Positions 7,653-16,286 are shown, numbered from the stretch's first letter. The stretch is DNA of 64,000 bases from Rummeliibacillus suwonensis (GCF_007896435.1 NZ_VCBL01000001.1:2231078-2295077), one strand, 5' to 3'. A program made the numbers and translations. Notes: generated by a model not told the origin, from the letters alone.

Positions 7653-8888
7653 ATGAACAAACAAGATTCAAGCACTGCAAAAGTTAGTATTGGGTGCATT
7701 ATAAGTCTAGCTTCAGTCCCTTTAGTGATCACTTTAGGAAATTCTATGTTAATTCCTGTACTTTCCATTCTAGAAAAAAAGGTTGACATATCTTCCTTTA
7801 AGTCAAGTATGATCATCACTAGTTTTTCTGTTGCAGCTATTCTTCTTATCCCGGTTGCCGGTTATTTATCAGATCGATTTGGAAGAAAAATGGTGATTTT
7901 ACCTAGCTTATTTTTAACATGTATCGGTGGATTAATCTCTGCTTTTGCCTCTTGGAAAATGGACGATCCTTACGTCACTATTATATGGGGAAGAATATTA
8001 CAAGGCATAGGTTCTGCTGGAGCGTTTCCAATTGTGATGCCATTGGTTGGAGATCTATTTAATGGAGACGATGAAAAAGTGAGCTCCACCCTTGGGATTA
8101 TCGAAACGTCTAATACATTTGGAAAAGTATTAAGTCCAATACTCGGATCTGCATTTGCCGCATTGATCTGGTTTTTACCTTTTTTCTCTATTTCAATTTT
8201 CAGCCTGATTTCTATGATCCTCATCTTTTTCTTTGTTAAAGTACCTAAGAAGAAAGAAGAAACCATACGTTTCAACGAATTTTTAAGCACTGTTAAAAAA
8301 ACGTTTAAAAAGAATGGCAATTGGTTATATGTAGTCTTTATCAATGGTGCCTATGTTATGCTTGTTTTATTTGCAATGTTATTCTTCCTATCAGATATTC
8401 TGGAAAAAGCTTTCAACATTCATGGCGTGAAGAAGGGATTTCTGTTAGCGATTCCATTATTAACTTTATGTATTGCTTCCTATTTGGTTGGAAAGAAAAT
8501 TAAAGGAGATTTAAAAACAATTAAAAGAACCATCATTTTATGTTTATTGGTCATTTCCATTAGCATAATATTCGTTGGATTTTTAAAAGAACATTTAGTT
8601 TTACTGCTCACTATCACCAGCGTGGCTGGTATGGGCTTAGGTTCTCTCTTACCAGCACTTGATGCAATTATTACTGAAAATATTAGTAAAGAAAAAAGAG
8701 GTACTATTACTTCTTTCTATAGTTCTGCACGATATATAGGAGTTGCTGCCGGTCCTCCACTAATGTCGGTGTTAATGGTGAATTATCTCAATTTAAGTTA
8801 CATCATTGCTGGTTTGATCGGAATCATTCTTTTTGTTTTAGTTTTTAAATTCATCAAAATAGAAAATATTAATCACGAAAAGGCTTGA
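7653..8888 (+). CDS. MFS efflux transporter (12-TM, DHA1-like)
   Basis: A 411-residue major facilitator protein. Hydrophobic segments fit 12 membrane spans, and the loop between spans 2 and 3 has motif A (GYLSDRFGRKMV). An arginine in WGRILQGIG (motif B) and the span 5 stretch ETSNTFGKVLSPILGS resemble drug:H+ antiporters such as the B. subtilis YfmO/YitG group. Probable multidrug efflux; substrate unknown. ATG 7653 follows AGAGGTG. May be cotranscribed with the LysE-type gene. Confidence 0.8.
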   Translation: MNKQDSSTAKVSIGCIISLASVPLVITLGNSMLIPVLSILEKKVDISSFKSSMIITSFSVAAILLIPVAGYLSDRFGRKMVILPSLFLTCIGGLISAFASWKMDDPYVTIIWGRILQGIGSAGAFPIVMPLVGDLFNGDDEKVSSTLGIIETSNTFGKVLSPILGSAFAALIWFLPFFSISIFSLISMILIFFFVKVPKKKEETIRFNEFLSTVKKTFKKNGNWLYVVFINGAYVMLVLFAMLFFLSDILEKAFNIHGVKKGFLLAIPLLTLCIASYLVGKKIKGDLKTIKRTIILCLLVISISIIFVGFLKEHLVLLLTITSVAGMGLGSLLPALDAIITENISKEKRGTITSFYSSARYIGVAAGPPLMSVLMVNYLNLSYIIAGLIGIILFVLVFKFIKIENINHEKA

Positions 8889-8896
8889 TCATTTCA

Positions 8897-8934
8897 TAAA
8901 AAAATCCCTACAATCCGGGGCACAAATGTAGGGA
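8897..8934 (-). terminator. Terminator between convergent MFS and DUF2512 genes
   Basis: TCCCTACA (8905-8912) pairs with TGTAGGGA (8927-8934). On the minus strand the stem is followed by a run of T (8898-8904), so it best serves the leftward DUF2512 gene. Confidence 0.6.
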
Positions 8935-9035
8935 AAAGTCTAAAGGAAATATTTAGTTCTTTCAGCCTTTTCAACATCCTTCATTTTATCTTATAGATTA
9001 GGCTTAACTATAAAAAATCTTATCAAAAATTGTGG

Positions 9036-9455
9036 CTAAATATGTCCATTTGGTTCTCTTTCAGTAATCCTCTTTAATTGATTTTTAAACACTACAACAT
9101 CCATATATTTATGGAATAGCCATTCCACTATACCTAATACTAATGCAGAGGCAAACGCTGACGAAAGTAAATCGACATTATTTTGATCGTTCAACGTGGA
9201 ACCCACAAAATAGATGATGATGAAAACCAAGATAGCGTCTGAAAAAGTAGCGATTGTATTTCTCCAAACGTATTCGTGTTGTTTACTCGATTTAGTAAAG
9301 ATCCACAAATCACCAACAATATAGGTAACAAATGTTAGTATCAAACTAATAAGCAGAGAATTAGTGATTAATCCGCCATAAATAAATGAATTAATAAAAG
9401 TGACAACGGCTGTAATCATTAGTAATTTAATAATGATTGCCAAAAAGTGATTCAT
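9036..9455 (-). CDS. yndM: DUF2512 (YndM-like) membrane protein
   Basis: About 139 residues with four hydrophobic segments (roughly 5-25, 30-50, 65-90 and 95-115) and the DUF2512 pattern TYIVGDLWIFTKSSK followed by FSDAILVFIIIYFVG. Function is unknown in the family. ATG 9455 is chosen because an AAGGAAGGGAG ribosome-binding site lies just upstream, and the in-frame extension to 9545 is hydrophilic and unlike the family. Stands alone between convergent and remnant DNA. Confidence 0.7.
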   Translation of the reverse strand: MNHFLAIIIKLLMITAVVTFINSFIYGGLITNSLLISLILTFVTYIVGDLWIFTKSSKQHEYVWRNTIATFSDAILVFIIIYFVGSTLNDQNNVDLLSSAFASALVLGIVEWLFHKYMDVVVFKNQLKRITEREPNGHI

Positions 9456-9600
9456 TTTCGATATGCTCCCTTCCTTTTTAATGATGGTGATACAATCCGA
9501 GCCCTTATTAGTATGACTTAAATTTTCGATTATATTCTCATACATGTTAATTATTCAATTTTATCCTTTTTCTTACTCATTACATACACTACGTTCTTAT

Positions 9601-9666
9601 TTACCGTTCTTCATCATTGCAAGGCATCACTATCCCTTCGCCACAGTCTCCAAAAATTTTCTTCAT
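9601..9666 (-). CDS. Candidate 21-residue microprotein
   Basis: Frame MKKIFGDCGEGIVMPCNDEER preceded by GAGGGGG at sensible spacing. It contains two cysteines. No family is recognised and nothing else supports expression; reported only because the ribosome-binding site is unusually good for a stretch that otherwise lacks genes. Confidence 0.25.
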   Translation of the reverse strand: MKKIFGDCGEGIVMPCNDEER

Positions 9667-9904
9667 TTACCATTCCCCCTCTTAACACAGCTGATCGAGC
9701 TATCCTCAATTTGATAATGTGAAAAGGGTAAAAAACATGTTTTACTTGAATCTCTTTTTAGGCTTTAGGGAAAATTCATCGCCTAGCTACCAAGAAAAGA
9801 CATTGGCTGAAGTAGACCGGGTTATCTGAAGAATTGAAAGTGAATCACAAAAAAGAGGAAAATAAATTTTTGAATCAATGTAAAAAATTGACTTAAAATA
9901 AAAA
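9667..9904. other. Non-coding interval
   Basis: No gene or clear structure seen between the candidate microprotein and the glnA remnant. Confidence 0.4.
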
Positions 9905-10010
9905 TCTTGTGGTAGATAAAAAGAGTTGGAGCTTGGAGTCCTAACGAATTTAAACTTAGTACATTTTCAAATATTGGATCACGTTCCCATTGGTAAACTT
10001 GTGTACGGAA
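9905..10010 (-). pseudogene. Decayed duplicate of the glnA 3' end and terminator
   Basis: This stretch aligns with the end of the intact glnA and its terminator (about 11738-11838) at roughly 84% over 90 bp by eye, in the same orientation. It still reads MFRTQVYQWERD at its 5' end, against [12 protein letters not shown] in GlnA, before a one-base insertion breaks the frame. Similarity stops abruptly near 10010. A duplicated gene 3' end is what site-specific integration into glnA would leave. Confidence 0.8.
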
Positions 10011-10114
10011 CAAGGCTTACAAGAATTGTTTTAATCATACAATGTCAAGGATATTGATATATCAATGTTTTAGGGATTTTTTTATCATAGAAAATCATAA
10101 TATCTCAAGAATTC

Positions 10115-10155
10115 GTGGTAAGTATGTGGTAAGGAATTATGATGGCTCGTGGTAA
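10115..10155 (+). repeat. Phased GTGGTAA repeats, left end
   Basis: Three GTGGTAA heptamers at 10115-10121, 10126-10132 and 10149-10155, spaced by 11 and 23 bp (about one and two helical turns). Same motif and phasing as at 11682-11699. Such arrays resemble arm-type binding sites of tyrosine recombinases; no integrase remains here. Confidence 0.6.
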
Positions 10156-10233
10156 TAAAGCTATAATCCCACAACATATTTCCTCTTTTCATATTTTATG
10201 TATATAGATATTAGAGTCAAACTAAATAAAAAA

Positions 10234-10261
10234 AGAGAAATCCTATTGAAAGGATTCCTCT
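10234..10261 (-). terminator. Terminator of the cold-shock gene
   Basis: AGAGAAATCCT and AGGATTCCTCT form a stem with one internal mismatch, followed on the minus strand by a T-run. Confidence 0.8.
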
Positions 10262-10293
10262 GGTTTTTTAATACTTCTTTAACCAATTAAAGA

Positions 10294-10494
10294 TTAAAGT
10301 TTAACAATGTTTGCAGCTTGTGGTCCGCGGTTACCTTCTTCAACTTCGAATTCAACTTTTTGACCTTCGTCTAAAGATTTGAAACCGTCGCCTTGGATTG
10401 CTGAGAAGTGAGCGAATACGTCTGCTCCGCCTTCAACTTCGATGAAACCGAAACCTTTTTCTGCGTTAAACCATTTTACTGTACCTTGTGTCAT
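10294..10494 (-). CDS. csp: Cold-shock protein (CspA/CspB family)
   Basis: A 66-residue single cold-shock domain with RNP1 (KGFGFIEV) and RNP2 (VFAHF), the typical length of Bacillus CspB/C/D. It binds single-stranded RNA/DNA and acts as an RNA chaperone. A GGAGGT site precedes ATG 10494. It lies within the patch bounded by glnA fragments. Its leader has a strong hairpin with a T-run on the minus strand about 50 bp ahead of the start codon, possibly a conditional terminator. Confidence 0.95.
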   Translation of the reverse strand: MTQGTVKWFNAEKGFGFIEVEGGADVFAHFSAIQGDGFKSLDEGQKVEFEVEEGNRGPQAANIVKL

Positions 10495-10546
10495 TTAAAT
10501 GACCTCCATTAAATAATTATTAATATATAAGTTTTTAAAAGAAAAA

Positions 10547-10605
10547 AATTCACATATTACAAAAAGTACCGAACAAACACGATTACTCTTTGTAATATGT
10601 GAATT
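10547..10605. promoter_or_regulatory. 17-bp perfect hairpin in the csp leader (terminator-like)
   Basis: AATTCACATATTACAAA (10547-10563) is exactly complementary to 10589-10605, with AAGTA/TACT extending the stem. T-rich runs flank it on both strands, so it can terminate in either direction. No minus-strand gene lies close upstream, and only about 50 bp remain between it and csp; it is either in the csp leader or insulates csp from readthrough. Confidence 0.65.
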
Positions 10606-10773
10606 CAACTTTTTTCCTATAAAGGACTTTATTAATTTCATTATATACTACAAATACACATTTGTCTAATATTATTTTAACTCGTTAAGTCAAGGATAAT
10701 TTGTTGATGGATTAATTTTCTATTCTCCCCTGTCACCATCACATCATCGACTTTAAAAAATTTCGCGACATGC

Positions 10774-10931
10774 GATAAAGTGAAGCTTCCATCAGTGGGA
10801 GCTTACTCCATCCCCCACTGATGGTTAGCTAAACCAATCGGGCTTTTACGGGCAGTTGATCCCCACCTAACTTTCTCGTTTCTCTCTAAACCTTGAGATG
10901 GGGTTCTTACTGCCCGTTAATGCGGGATAAA
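10774..10931 (+). repeat. Structured intergenic repeat, short variant (copy 1)
   Basis: About 158 bp starting GATAAAGTGAAGCTTCCATC and ending GCGGGATAAA. Hairpin 1: CCATCAGTGGGAG with CTCCCCCACTGATGG-type arm. Hairpin 2: ACGGGCAGT pairs with ACTGCCCGT, enclosing ATCCCCA / TGGGGTT. Very similar to copy 2 at 17338-17496. No coding potential. Confidence 0.85.
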
Positions 10932-10957
10932 AAAGCACACCCAAATGGATGTGTGCT
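10929..10957 (-). terminator. Terminator of the GvpU-like gene
   Basis: AGCACAC (10934-10940) pairs with GTGTGCT (10951-10957); on the minus strand a T-run follows. It adjoins the end of repeat copy 1. Confidence 0.75.
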
Positions 10958-10969
10958 CCTATTAAATTT

Positions 10970-11356
10970 TTAGAATGCACCGAAAAAGAATCCGTCAATT
11001 GAATCTATTTTTCCTCTCCATAGTGTGTTAGTAATAAAATCGCCATTCGAATTTACAATTCTTACGTCCTTTAAATGGATAAAATTAGGGTCGTGATTTT
11101 TACTTTCACTTTTGTTACTTAAGGAAGATGTCGCAGTCACATCAGCTAATTTAGTAAATTTATCCGAAAATACTTCTGCAATTGTAGAATCACTGTTAGC
11201 TTTTTTAAAGCTGTTACTCAGCTCTTTTAAATAAGTTTCATAGCCAATCAAGCTACCGGAAATTGTTGTGCCATGTGCATTTAACGTAATATTAAGACTT
11301 AATCCTTTTGTCTCGTTAACAACTTTAGTAAGAGCCGTTAAAAAAACATCTTTCAT
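10970..11356 (-). CDS. gvpU: GvpU-like protein
   Basis: A 128-residue protein with LSLNITLNAHGTTISGSLIGYETYLKEL near its N-terminus, matching by recall the start of gas-vesicle accessory protein GvpU (LDISLNVxGxxISG). No gvpA, gvpF/L or other gas-vesicle gene is in the window, so a gas-vesicle role here is doubtful; stand-alone GvpU homologues occur in other Bacillales. C-terminal part: IHLKDVRIVNSNG, then an aromatic tail. Lies between repeat copy 1 and glnA, within the glnA-bounded patch. Confidence 0.6.
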   Translation of the reverse strand: MKDVFLTALTKVVNETKGLSLNITLNAHGTTISGSLIGYETYLKELSNSFKKANSDSTIAEVFSDKFTKLADVTATSSLSNKSESKNHDPNFIHLKDVRIVNSNGDFITNTLWRGKIDSIDGFFFGAF

Positions 11357-11680
11357 ACGAACCCCTTCCTCTCTTTCTACTTATTTCGACAAAGAGGGAG
11401 AATTACCTTTAATAAAGTTCACTCATTTTCACTATAAAAATAACGCTAGTCGGTTGATTGCGTTTGCTGCACACATTGCCCTACATTATTTCAGCGTTAA
11501 TGATTCGCGCCTTCCGACATCTGAAATTTTGCCTTTTTCAACAAAAGTCACTAAAGTTTCATCAGTAAAATTACCTCATAAATATTGGCTTTTACTATGT
11601 GGAGAAAATGCAGACATATTAAATAGCTCCAGGATAAATATATGCGAAATAACATGAAATGATTGGAGAAGGAAAAAATT
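11357..11680. other. Non-coding interval inside the glnA-bounded patch
   Basis: About 320 bp upstream of the GvpU-like gene. The plus-strand frame across it has no ribosome-binding site or recognisable content. It should hold the promoter for the leftward gene. Confidence 0.4.
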
Positions 11681-11681
11681 C

Positions 11682-11719
11682 GTGGTAAAAATGTGGTAAC
11701 TTTCAAATTTATTTACCAC
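11682..11719 (+). repeat. Phased GTGGTAA repeats, right end
   Basis: GTGGTAA at 11682-11688 and 11693-11699 (11-bp period) plus an inverted TTACCAC at 11713-11719. The stretch ATTCGTGGTAAnnATGTGGTAA matches the left-end array near 10111. It lies just inside the intact glnA terminator. Confidence 0.6.
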
Positions 11720-11740
11720 GAACTCGGATTCGTGATAAAT

Positions 11741-11772
11741 AAAAAAAGCGTTGGAGCTTAGAGCCCCAACGC
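11741..11772 (-). terminator. glnA terminator
   Basis: GCGTTGG (11748-11754) pairs with CCAACGC (11766-11772), extended by GCT/AGC, and is followed on the minus strand by a long T-run. A degraded copy exists at about 9917-9943. Confidence 0.9.
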
Positions 11773-11780
11773 ATTCAATC

Positions 11781-13115
11781 TTAATACATTTTCATGTATT
11801 GGTCACGTTCCCATTGGTGAACTTGTGTACGGAACATATCGAATTCGATTTCTTTTGCTTCACGGAAGTTAGCATAGATGTGTGAGCCAAGAGCATCTTG
11901 GATAACTTTATCTTCTGCAAGTGTTGCAAGAGCGTCATTCAAGTTAGCTGGTAAGTTGCCGATACCTGCTTCTGCACGCTCTTCAGCATTCATCACATAG
12001 ATGTTACGATCTACTGCTGCTGGTGGAGTAAGTTGTTGTTCAACACCATTTAAACCTGCTTGAAGAATAACAGCCATTGCTAAATATGGGTTAGCAGATG
12101 GGTCAACTGAGCGGACTTCGATACGAGTTGATAAACCGCGAGAAGCTGGGACACGAATTAATGGTGAACGGTTTTGAGCTGACCAAGCTACATAACATGG
12201 TGCTTCGTAACCAGGTACTAAACGTTTGTAAGAATTGACTGTTGGATTTGTAACAGCTGTGAAACCTTTAACGTGTTTTAACACACCAGCCATAAATTGA
12301 TATGCAGTTTCACTTAGTTTTAAATCACCAGATTCATCATAAAATGCATTTTCCTTACCTTTAAATAATGAAACGTTACAGTGCATACCAGAACCGTTTA
12401 CACCGAATAATGGTTTTGGCATAAATGTCGCGTGTAAGCCGTGTTTACGTGCAATTGTTTTAACAACCAATTTGAATGTTTGGATATTATCACATGCTTC
12501 AATTGCATTGGCATATTTAAAGTCAATTTCATGTTGACCAGGAGCAACTTCGTGGTGAGATGCTTCAATTTCAAAGCCCATTTCTTCAAGTTCTAACACG
12601 ATGTCACGACGGCAATTTTCACCTAAGTCTGTTGGTGCTAAATCGAAATAACCACCTTGGTCATTTAATTCAAGAGTTGGTTCGCCTTTTTCATCTAATT
12701 TGAATAAGAAGAATTCTGGTTCAGGTCCTAAGTTGAAGCTTGTGAAGCCTAGGTCTTCCATACGTTTTAACACACGACGTAAGTTATTACGTGGATCTCC
12801 TTCAAATGGAGTACCATCAGGACTATATACATCACAAATAAAGCGACATACAGCCCCTTTATCAGCAGTCCATGGGAAAACGATGAATGTATCTAAATCA
12901 GGATATAAGTACATATCAGATTCTTCAATACGTACGAAACCTTCAATAGAAGAACCATCAAACATTACTTTATTATCTAAGGTTTTTTCTAATTGGTCGA
13001 CTGGAACTTCTACATTTTTAATAGTGCCCAAGATATCTGTAAATTGTAAACGAATAAATTTAACTTCTTTTTCTTCTACAAGTTTACGAATATCATCTTT
13101 TGTGTACTTTGCCAC
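11781..13115 (-). CDS. glnA: Glutamine synthetase, type I
   Basis: 444 residues from GTG 13115, the same length as B. subtilis GlnA and near-identical over long stretches ([35 protein letters not shown]; metal-site helix [15 protein letters not shown]). Makes glutamine from glutamate, ammonia and ATP, and in Bacillus also sequesters TnrA and activates GlnR when feedback-inhibited. AGGAGAG lies 10 nt upstream; an in-frame upstream GTG (13124) abuts it. Second gene of glnRA, about 50 bp after glnR. It lacks the adenylylation-type extension, as usual in Firmicutes. Confidence 0.97.
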   Translation of the reverse strand: MAKYTKDDIRKLVEEKEVKFIRLQFTDILGTIKNVEVPVDQLEKTLDNKVMFDGSSIEGFVRIEESDMYLYPDLDTFIVFPWTADKGAVCRFICDVYSPDGTPFEGDPRNNLRRVLKRMEDLGFTSFNLGPEPEFFLFKLDEKGEPTLELNDQGGYFDLAPTDLGENCRRDIVLELEEMGFEIEASHHEVAPGQHEIDFKYANAIEACDNIQTFKLVVKTIARKHGLHATFMPKPLFGVNGSGMHCNVSLFKGKENAFYDESGDLKLSETAYQFMAGVLKHVKGFTAVTNPTVNSYKRLVPGYEAPCYVAWSAQNRSPLIRVPASRGLSTRIEVRSVDPSANPYLAMAVILQAGLNGVEQQLTPPAAVDRNIYVMNAEERAEAGIGNLPANLNDALATLAEDKVIQDALGSHIYANFREAKEIEFDMFRTQVHQWERDQYMKMY

Positions 13116-13165
13116 ACGAATCACTCTCCTATAAATATGTAATAAAATTTTATTATACTCGGCTC

Positions 13166-13549
13166 TTATAAAAAGAATCGAGATAAATCACCTTGACGAA
13201 TTGAAGTTTTTTGCATCCTTTGTGCTTGTTGCATTTCTTCCCTTAAAATGCGTCTTAGATCATCATCAGTTATTTCAGTTTTTGCTTGTTTTGCCACTAC
13301 TGGCTCATTCTTCATTGCGAAGACTTTCTTGATACCTGCCATGTTAATGCCTTGATCCAACAAATCTTTAATTTCTAGCAAAACATCAACATCATTTAAT
13401 GAAAACATTCGACGGTTGCCTTCTGTTCTAGCAGGCGTGATCAGCTCATGTTCTTCGTAATAACGAATTTGGCGAGCAGTTAAATCAGTTAGCTGCATAA
13501 CTATACTGATTGGTAGCAAAGGCATGGTCTTACGTATTTCCTTACTCAT
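13166..13549 (-). CDS. glnR: MerR-family nitrogen repressor GlnR
   Basis: 127 residues. MerR winged HTH (about 10-80; [26 protein letters not shown]), then a short C-terminal regulatory tail that in this family interacts with glutamine synthetase. ATG 13549 has GAAGGA upstream and gives the family N-terminus [13 protein letters not shown]. Represses glnRA under nitrogen excess; two GlnR boxes lie at its promoter (13589-13628). Confidence 0.95.
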   Translation of the reverse strand: MSKEIRKTMPLLPISIVMQLTDLTARQIRYYEEHELITPARTEGNRRMFSLNDVDVLLEIKDLLDQGINMAGIKKVFAMKNEPVVAKQAKTEITDDDLRRILREEMQQAQRMQKTSIRQGDLSRFFL

Positions 13550-13577
13550 TTCCTTCACCTTACCTTTCACATGATTT

Positions 13578-13628
13578 ATAATACATGATGTTATTATTAT
13601 TGTCAATAACATGTTAGAATTATTTACA
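13578..13628 (-). promoter_or_regulatory. glnRA promoter with two GlnR/TnrA boxes
   Basis: Minus strand: TTGACA (13606-13601), 17-bp spacer, TATTAT (13583-13578). Box 1 at 13589-13605 fits TGTNA-N7-TNACA with one mismatch and overlaps the -35 and spacer. Box 2 at 13612-13628 (TGTAAATAATTCTAACA on the minus strand) fits perfectly. Centres are 23 bp apart. The arrangement closely mirrors the B. subtilis glnRA promoter as recalled. Confidence 0.85.
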
Positions 13629-14219
13629 TTTAATTTTAAACTATTAAAAAAAGCCCGTCAATATGGAGTTTTCTAGCTTCTCTTTATTACACATTGGCGT
13701 AATTGTTTAAAATTTCAATCATGTTCGTGTTCAGTGAATCATGCTTATTCCAAAGAATCCATTTCATCCATACATTTTGGTTTTCTCTTTGGATACATTA
13801 AGATGTGTTGATTATCGAATCTTATCCACTAAAATATAAAGTATTAGCTGATTTTCGTCTTACTTTTCCCATGAGGCATTGAACTAAATTCTATTTTTGA
13901 TGACTCGAGCAAGCCATAGCAAGAATCCATACATACAGAGTTCATAATAGGACATTATTTTTTATTTCGTCTCACCATTACTCTAATTTTTTCCTAACTA
14001 ACAACAGCTGTATTCATATAGTGTTCAGGTTTGTCCTTTAAACTGTGTATGATGAAATTGATTCAATTATCAAAAAATATGAGAGATAGCAACCTTTGTT
14101 TATAAGGTTGCTTATAGTCAAAAACATATCATTAGAAATGATTACATTAAACTAACTTCTCTCAAGCTCACTTTACATGAAATTTGTAACAGGAATCAAG
14201 CATGTTTCATGAGTTTACA
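13629..14219. other. Non-coding interval between ynbB and glnR
   Basis: About 590 bp without a supportable gene. A stem AGCAACCTT (14088-14096) / AAGGTTGCT (14104-14112) may terminate the leftward ynbB transcript. In B. subtilis ynbB and glnR are adjacent, so this spacer is unusually long. Confidence 0.5.
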
Positions 14220-15470
14220 TCATTTTTGCAAATTTTGAACAGCATTTAGGATTGCGTATTTTACATGCTCATAGGTTAGTCCACCTTGCACATACGCAGT
14301 ATATGGCGGACGGATCGGACCATCAGCAGATAATTCAATACTTGCACCTTGAACAAACGTGCCTGCAGCCATTATCACATCATCTTCATAACCTGGCATT
14401 GGTGCAGGTTGAGGAGCGAACTGTGCATTGACAGGTGAGTTTGCTTGAATCGATTGACAGAATTGAATCATTTGTTCTGGTGTATTGAATGATACAGATT
14501 GTATTAGATCTGTACGCTTTACATCATAACGCGGTGATGGTTTCATGCCAACTTCTTCTAAAATAGCGGAAGTGAAGATGGCTCCTTTTAAAGCTTGTGC
14601 GACGACATGTGGTGATAAGAAAAATCCTTGGTACATGTCAAGCAGTGCATTTAACGATGGACCTGCTTCTGCTCCAATACCTGGAGAAGTCATTCGATAT
14701 GAACATTGTTCGACATATTTCGCTTTTCCAGCAATATAGCCTCCAACTTTCGCAAGACCACCACCTGGATTTTTAATCAGGGAACCTGCCATCAAATCCG
14801 CACCTAGCTCTGTCGGCTCAACTGCATCAACAAATTCACCATAACAATTATCGACAAAAATAATCGCATCTTCTTTAATAGCACGAATGTTTTTTATCAT
14901 ATCCTCTATTTGATCTATCGTAAAGGAAGGTCTTACTGCATACCCTTTTGATCGTTGAATAGCAATGACTTTCGTTTTATCTGAAACTACCTCTTTAACA
15001 CGCTCCCAATCGACAGCTTTATCATCAAGTAAATCAACATGTTGATAACTTATATGGAAATCTTTTAAAGAGCCTGTATCTTTGTCACCACCATCTACAA
15101 TCGATTGTAATGTATCATACGGTTTTCCTGTTATATAAATGAGCTCATCTCCTGGGCGCAAAACCCCGAAAAGACTGAGTGTAATCGCATGTGTACCTGA
15201 AATAATTTGTGGTCGAACAATGGCAGCTTCTGCCCCAAATGTTTCAGCATATACACGTTCTAACGTATCACGTCCTTCATCATCATAGCCATAGCCTGTT
15301 GACGGATAAAAGTGACTTTCACTGACATTATTATGACGAAAAGCAGCTAATACCTTTTGTTGGTTGTAAAATGCCATGTCATCTGCCTTTTCTAAGTAAG
15401 GTTTCACTTTTTCTTCTATTTTTTTGGCTAAAATCATTGTTTCTTCCGTTAAATTGGACATATATGCCAT
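14220..15470 (-). CDS. ynbB: PLP-dependent YnbB-family protein (methionine gamma-lyase-like)
   Basis: About 416 residues, the family once called aluminium resistance protein. Fold type I PLP enzyme: the internal lysine is probably in GSLIKNPGGGLA, with VDNCYGEF upstream as the aspartate-containing cofactor segment and RPQIISGTHA near the substrate site. The true reaction is not established. Start uncertain: ATG 15470 has GGAG 9 nt upstream, with in-frame ATGs at 15485 and 15461. In B. subtilis it sits between hflX (ynbA) and glnR; hflX is absent here. Confidence 0.85.
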   Translation of the reverse strand: MAYMSNLTEETMILAKKIEEKVKPYLEKADDMAFYNQQKVLAAFRHNNVSESHFYPSTGYGYDDEGRDTLERVYAETFGAEAAIVRPQIISGTHAITLSLFGVLRPGDELIYITGKPYDTLQSIVDGGDKDTGSLKDFHISYQHVDLLDDKAVDWERVKEVVSDKTKVIAIQRSKGYAVRPSFTIDQIEDMIKNIRAIKEDAIIFVDNCYGEFVDAVEPTELGADLMAGSLIKNPGGGLAKVGGYIAGKAKYVEQCSYRMTSPGIGAEAGPSLNALLDMYQGFFLSPHVVAQALKGAIFTSAILEEVGMKPSPRYDVKRTDLIQSVSFNTPEQMIQFCQSIQANSPVNAQFAPQPAPMPGYEDDVIMAAGTFVQGASIELSADGPIRPPYTAYVQGGLTYEHVKYAILNAVQNLQK

Positions 15471-15485
15471 CTCTATCGACTCCAT

Positions 15486-15768
15486 TTCTAAACTAAGTCC
15501 TATTTAATCTTATCAATTCTTTCTTATACGTCAACTATTCATCATTTCTACTATATTTCAGCTTTATAAGGTCCCTGTAGAATAAAATTACGCACAGTGA
15601 AAAGTTTTCTTCATCTCCCACTGCTTGTTAATTGAAACAATCCAGTTTTTATAGGGAATTGAGGCACATATTTGTTCCTTGCATCATAACTAAAGAGCTT
15701 GCCATCTTATTGTACAGGATAAGAATAAATATAAATCAACCAGCAAGTCCTAATGTAAAACTTCATAG
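15486..15768. other. Non-coding interval with a decayed repeat
   Basis: At about 15592-15670 the order AGTGAAAAGTTTTCTTCATC, CCCACTG, TTAATTGAAACAATCC follows the 155-bp repeat family in a degraded form. No gene seen. Confidence 0.4.
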
Positions 15769-15807
15769 AAAAACCATTTATAACTAGTCCAGTTATAAAT
15801 GGTTTTT
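15769..15807 (-). terminator. hfq terminator
   Basis: A perfect 17-bp stem, AAAAACCATTTATAACT (15769-15785) with 15791-15807, with T-tracts on both strands. It is about 190 bp past the hfq stop and is the first terminator downstream of it. Confidence 0.8.
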
Positions 15808-15995
15808 TACATGAATAATTATATGAATCAATTGCATAAATCATTTTCTTCTTGAAAAATACGAACGTTTAATAATGACTTATTTTGATAGTTGTGGAGC
15901 GGAACAAACAAGTCTGAATATTAACAAAAGATGCTTGTATTTTTTATCTAGATTTTGCATTATGAAATTGATTCATATAGAAGAGATTTATCAAA

Positions 15996-16223
15996 CTATT
16001 CTACTTCTTGTTGTAAATCTATAGATTTCGATGGAGAGAATGTTGAAATTGCATGTTTGTAAATCAAATGTTGCTTGCCATCCACTTCAAGTAATACCGT
16101 AAAATTATCGTAAGAACGTATTGTTCCTTTTAATTGAAATCCATTTAATAAAAAGACGGTCACAAAAATACCGTTTTTACGTAATTGATTCAAATACGTA
16201 TCTTGCAAATTCGTTGATTTCAT
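15996..16223 (-). CDS. hfq: RNA chaperone Hfq
   Basis: 75 residues, an Sm-like ring-forming protein. Sm1 contains the [19 protein letters not shown] signature and Sm2 the YKHAIST motif (Bacillus forms have YKHAI). The uridine-binding residues of the proximal face (Q near residue 7, Y/K/H) are present. A GGGGGAT site precedes ATG 16223. Downstream of miaA as in most bacteria, with a 63-bp gap. Confidence 0.97.
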   Translation of the reverse strand: MKSTNLQDTYLNQLRKNGIFVTVFLLNGFQLKGTIRSYDNFTVLLEVDGKQHLIYKHAISTFSPSKSIDLQQEVE

Positions 16224-16286
16224 GAAGAATGATCCCCCTTAAGTTAATAATAGTATTGTATATTCGCTTTTTTTAGTGAATTCCCT

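Noticed and set aside
9822-10013. 63-codon minus-strand frame starting MFRTQVYQWERD
   Set aside because: Not a gene: it is the decayed glnA 3' fragment read through its frameshift.
11268-11657. 129-codon plus-strand frame
   Set aside because: Antisense to the start of the GvpU-like gene and without family resemblance or ribosome-binding site.
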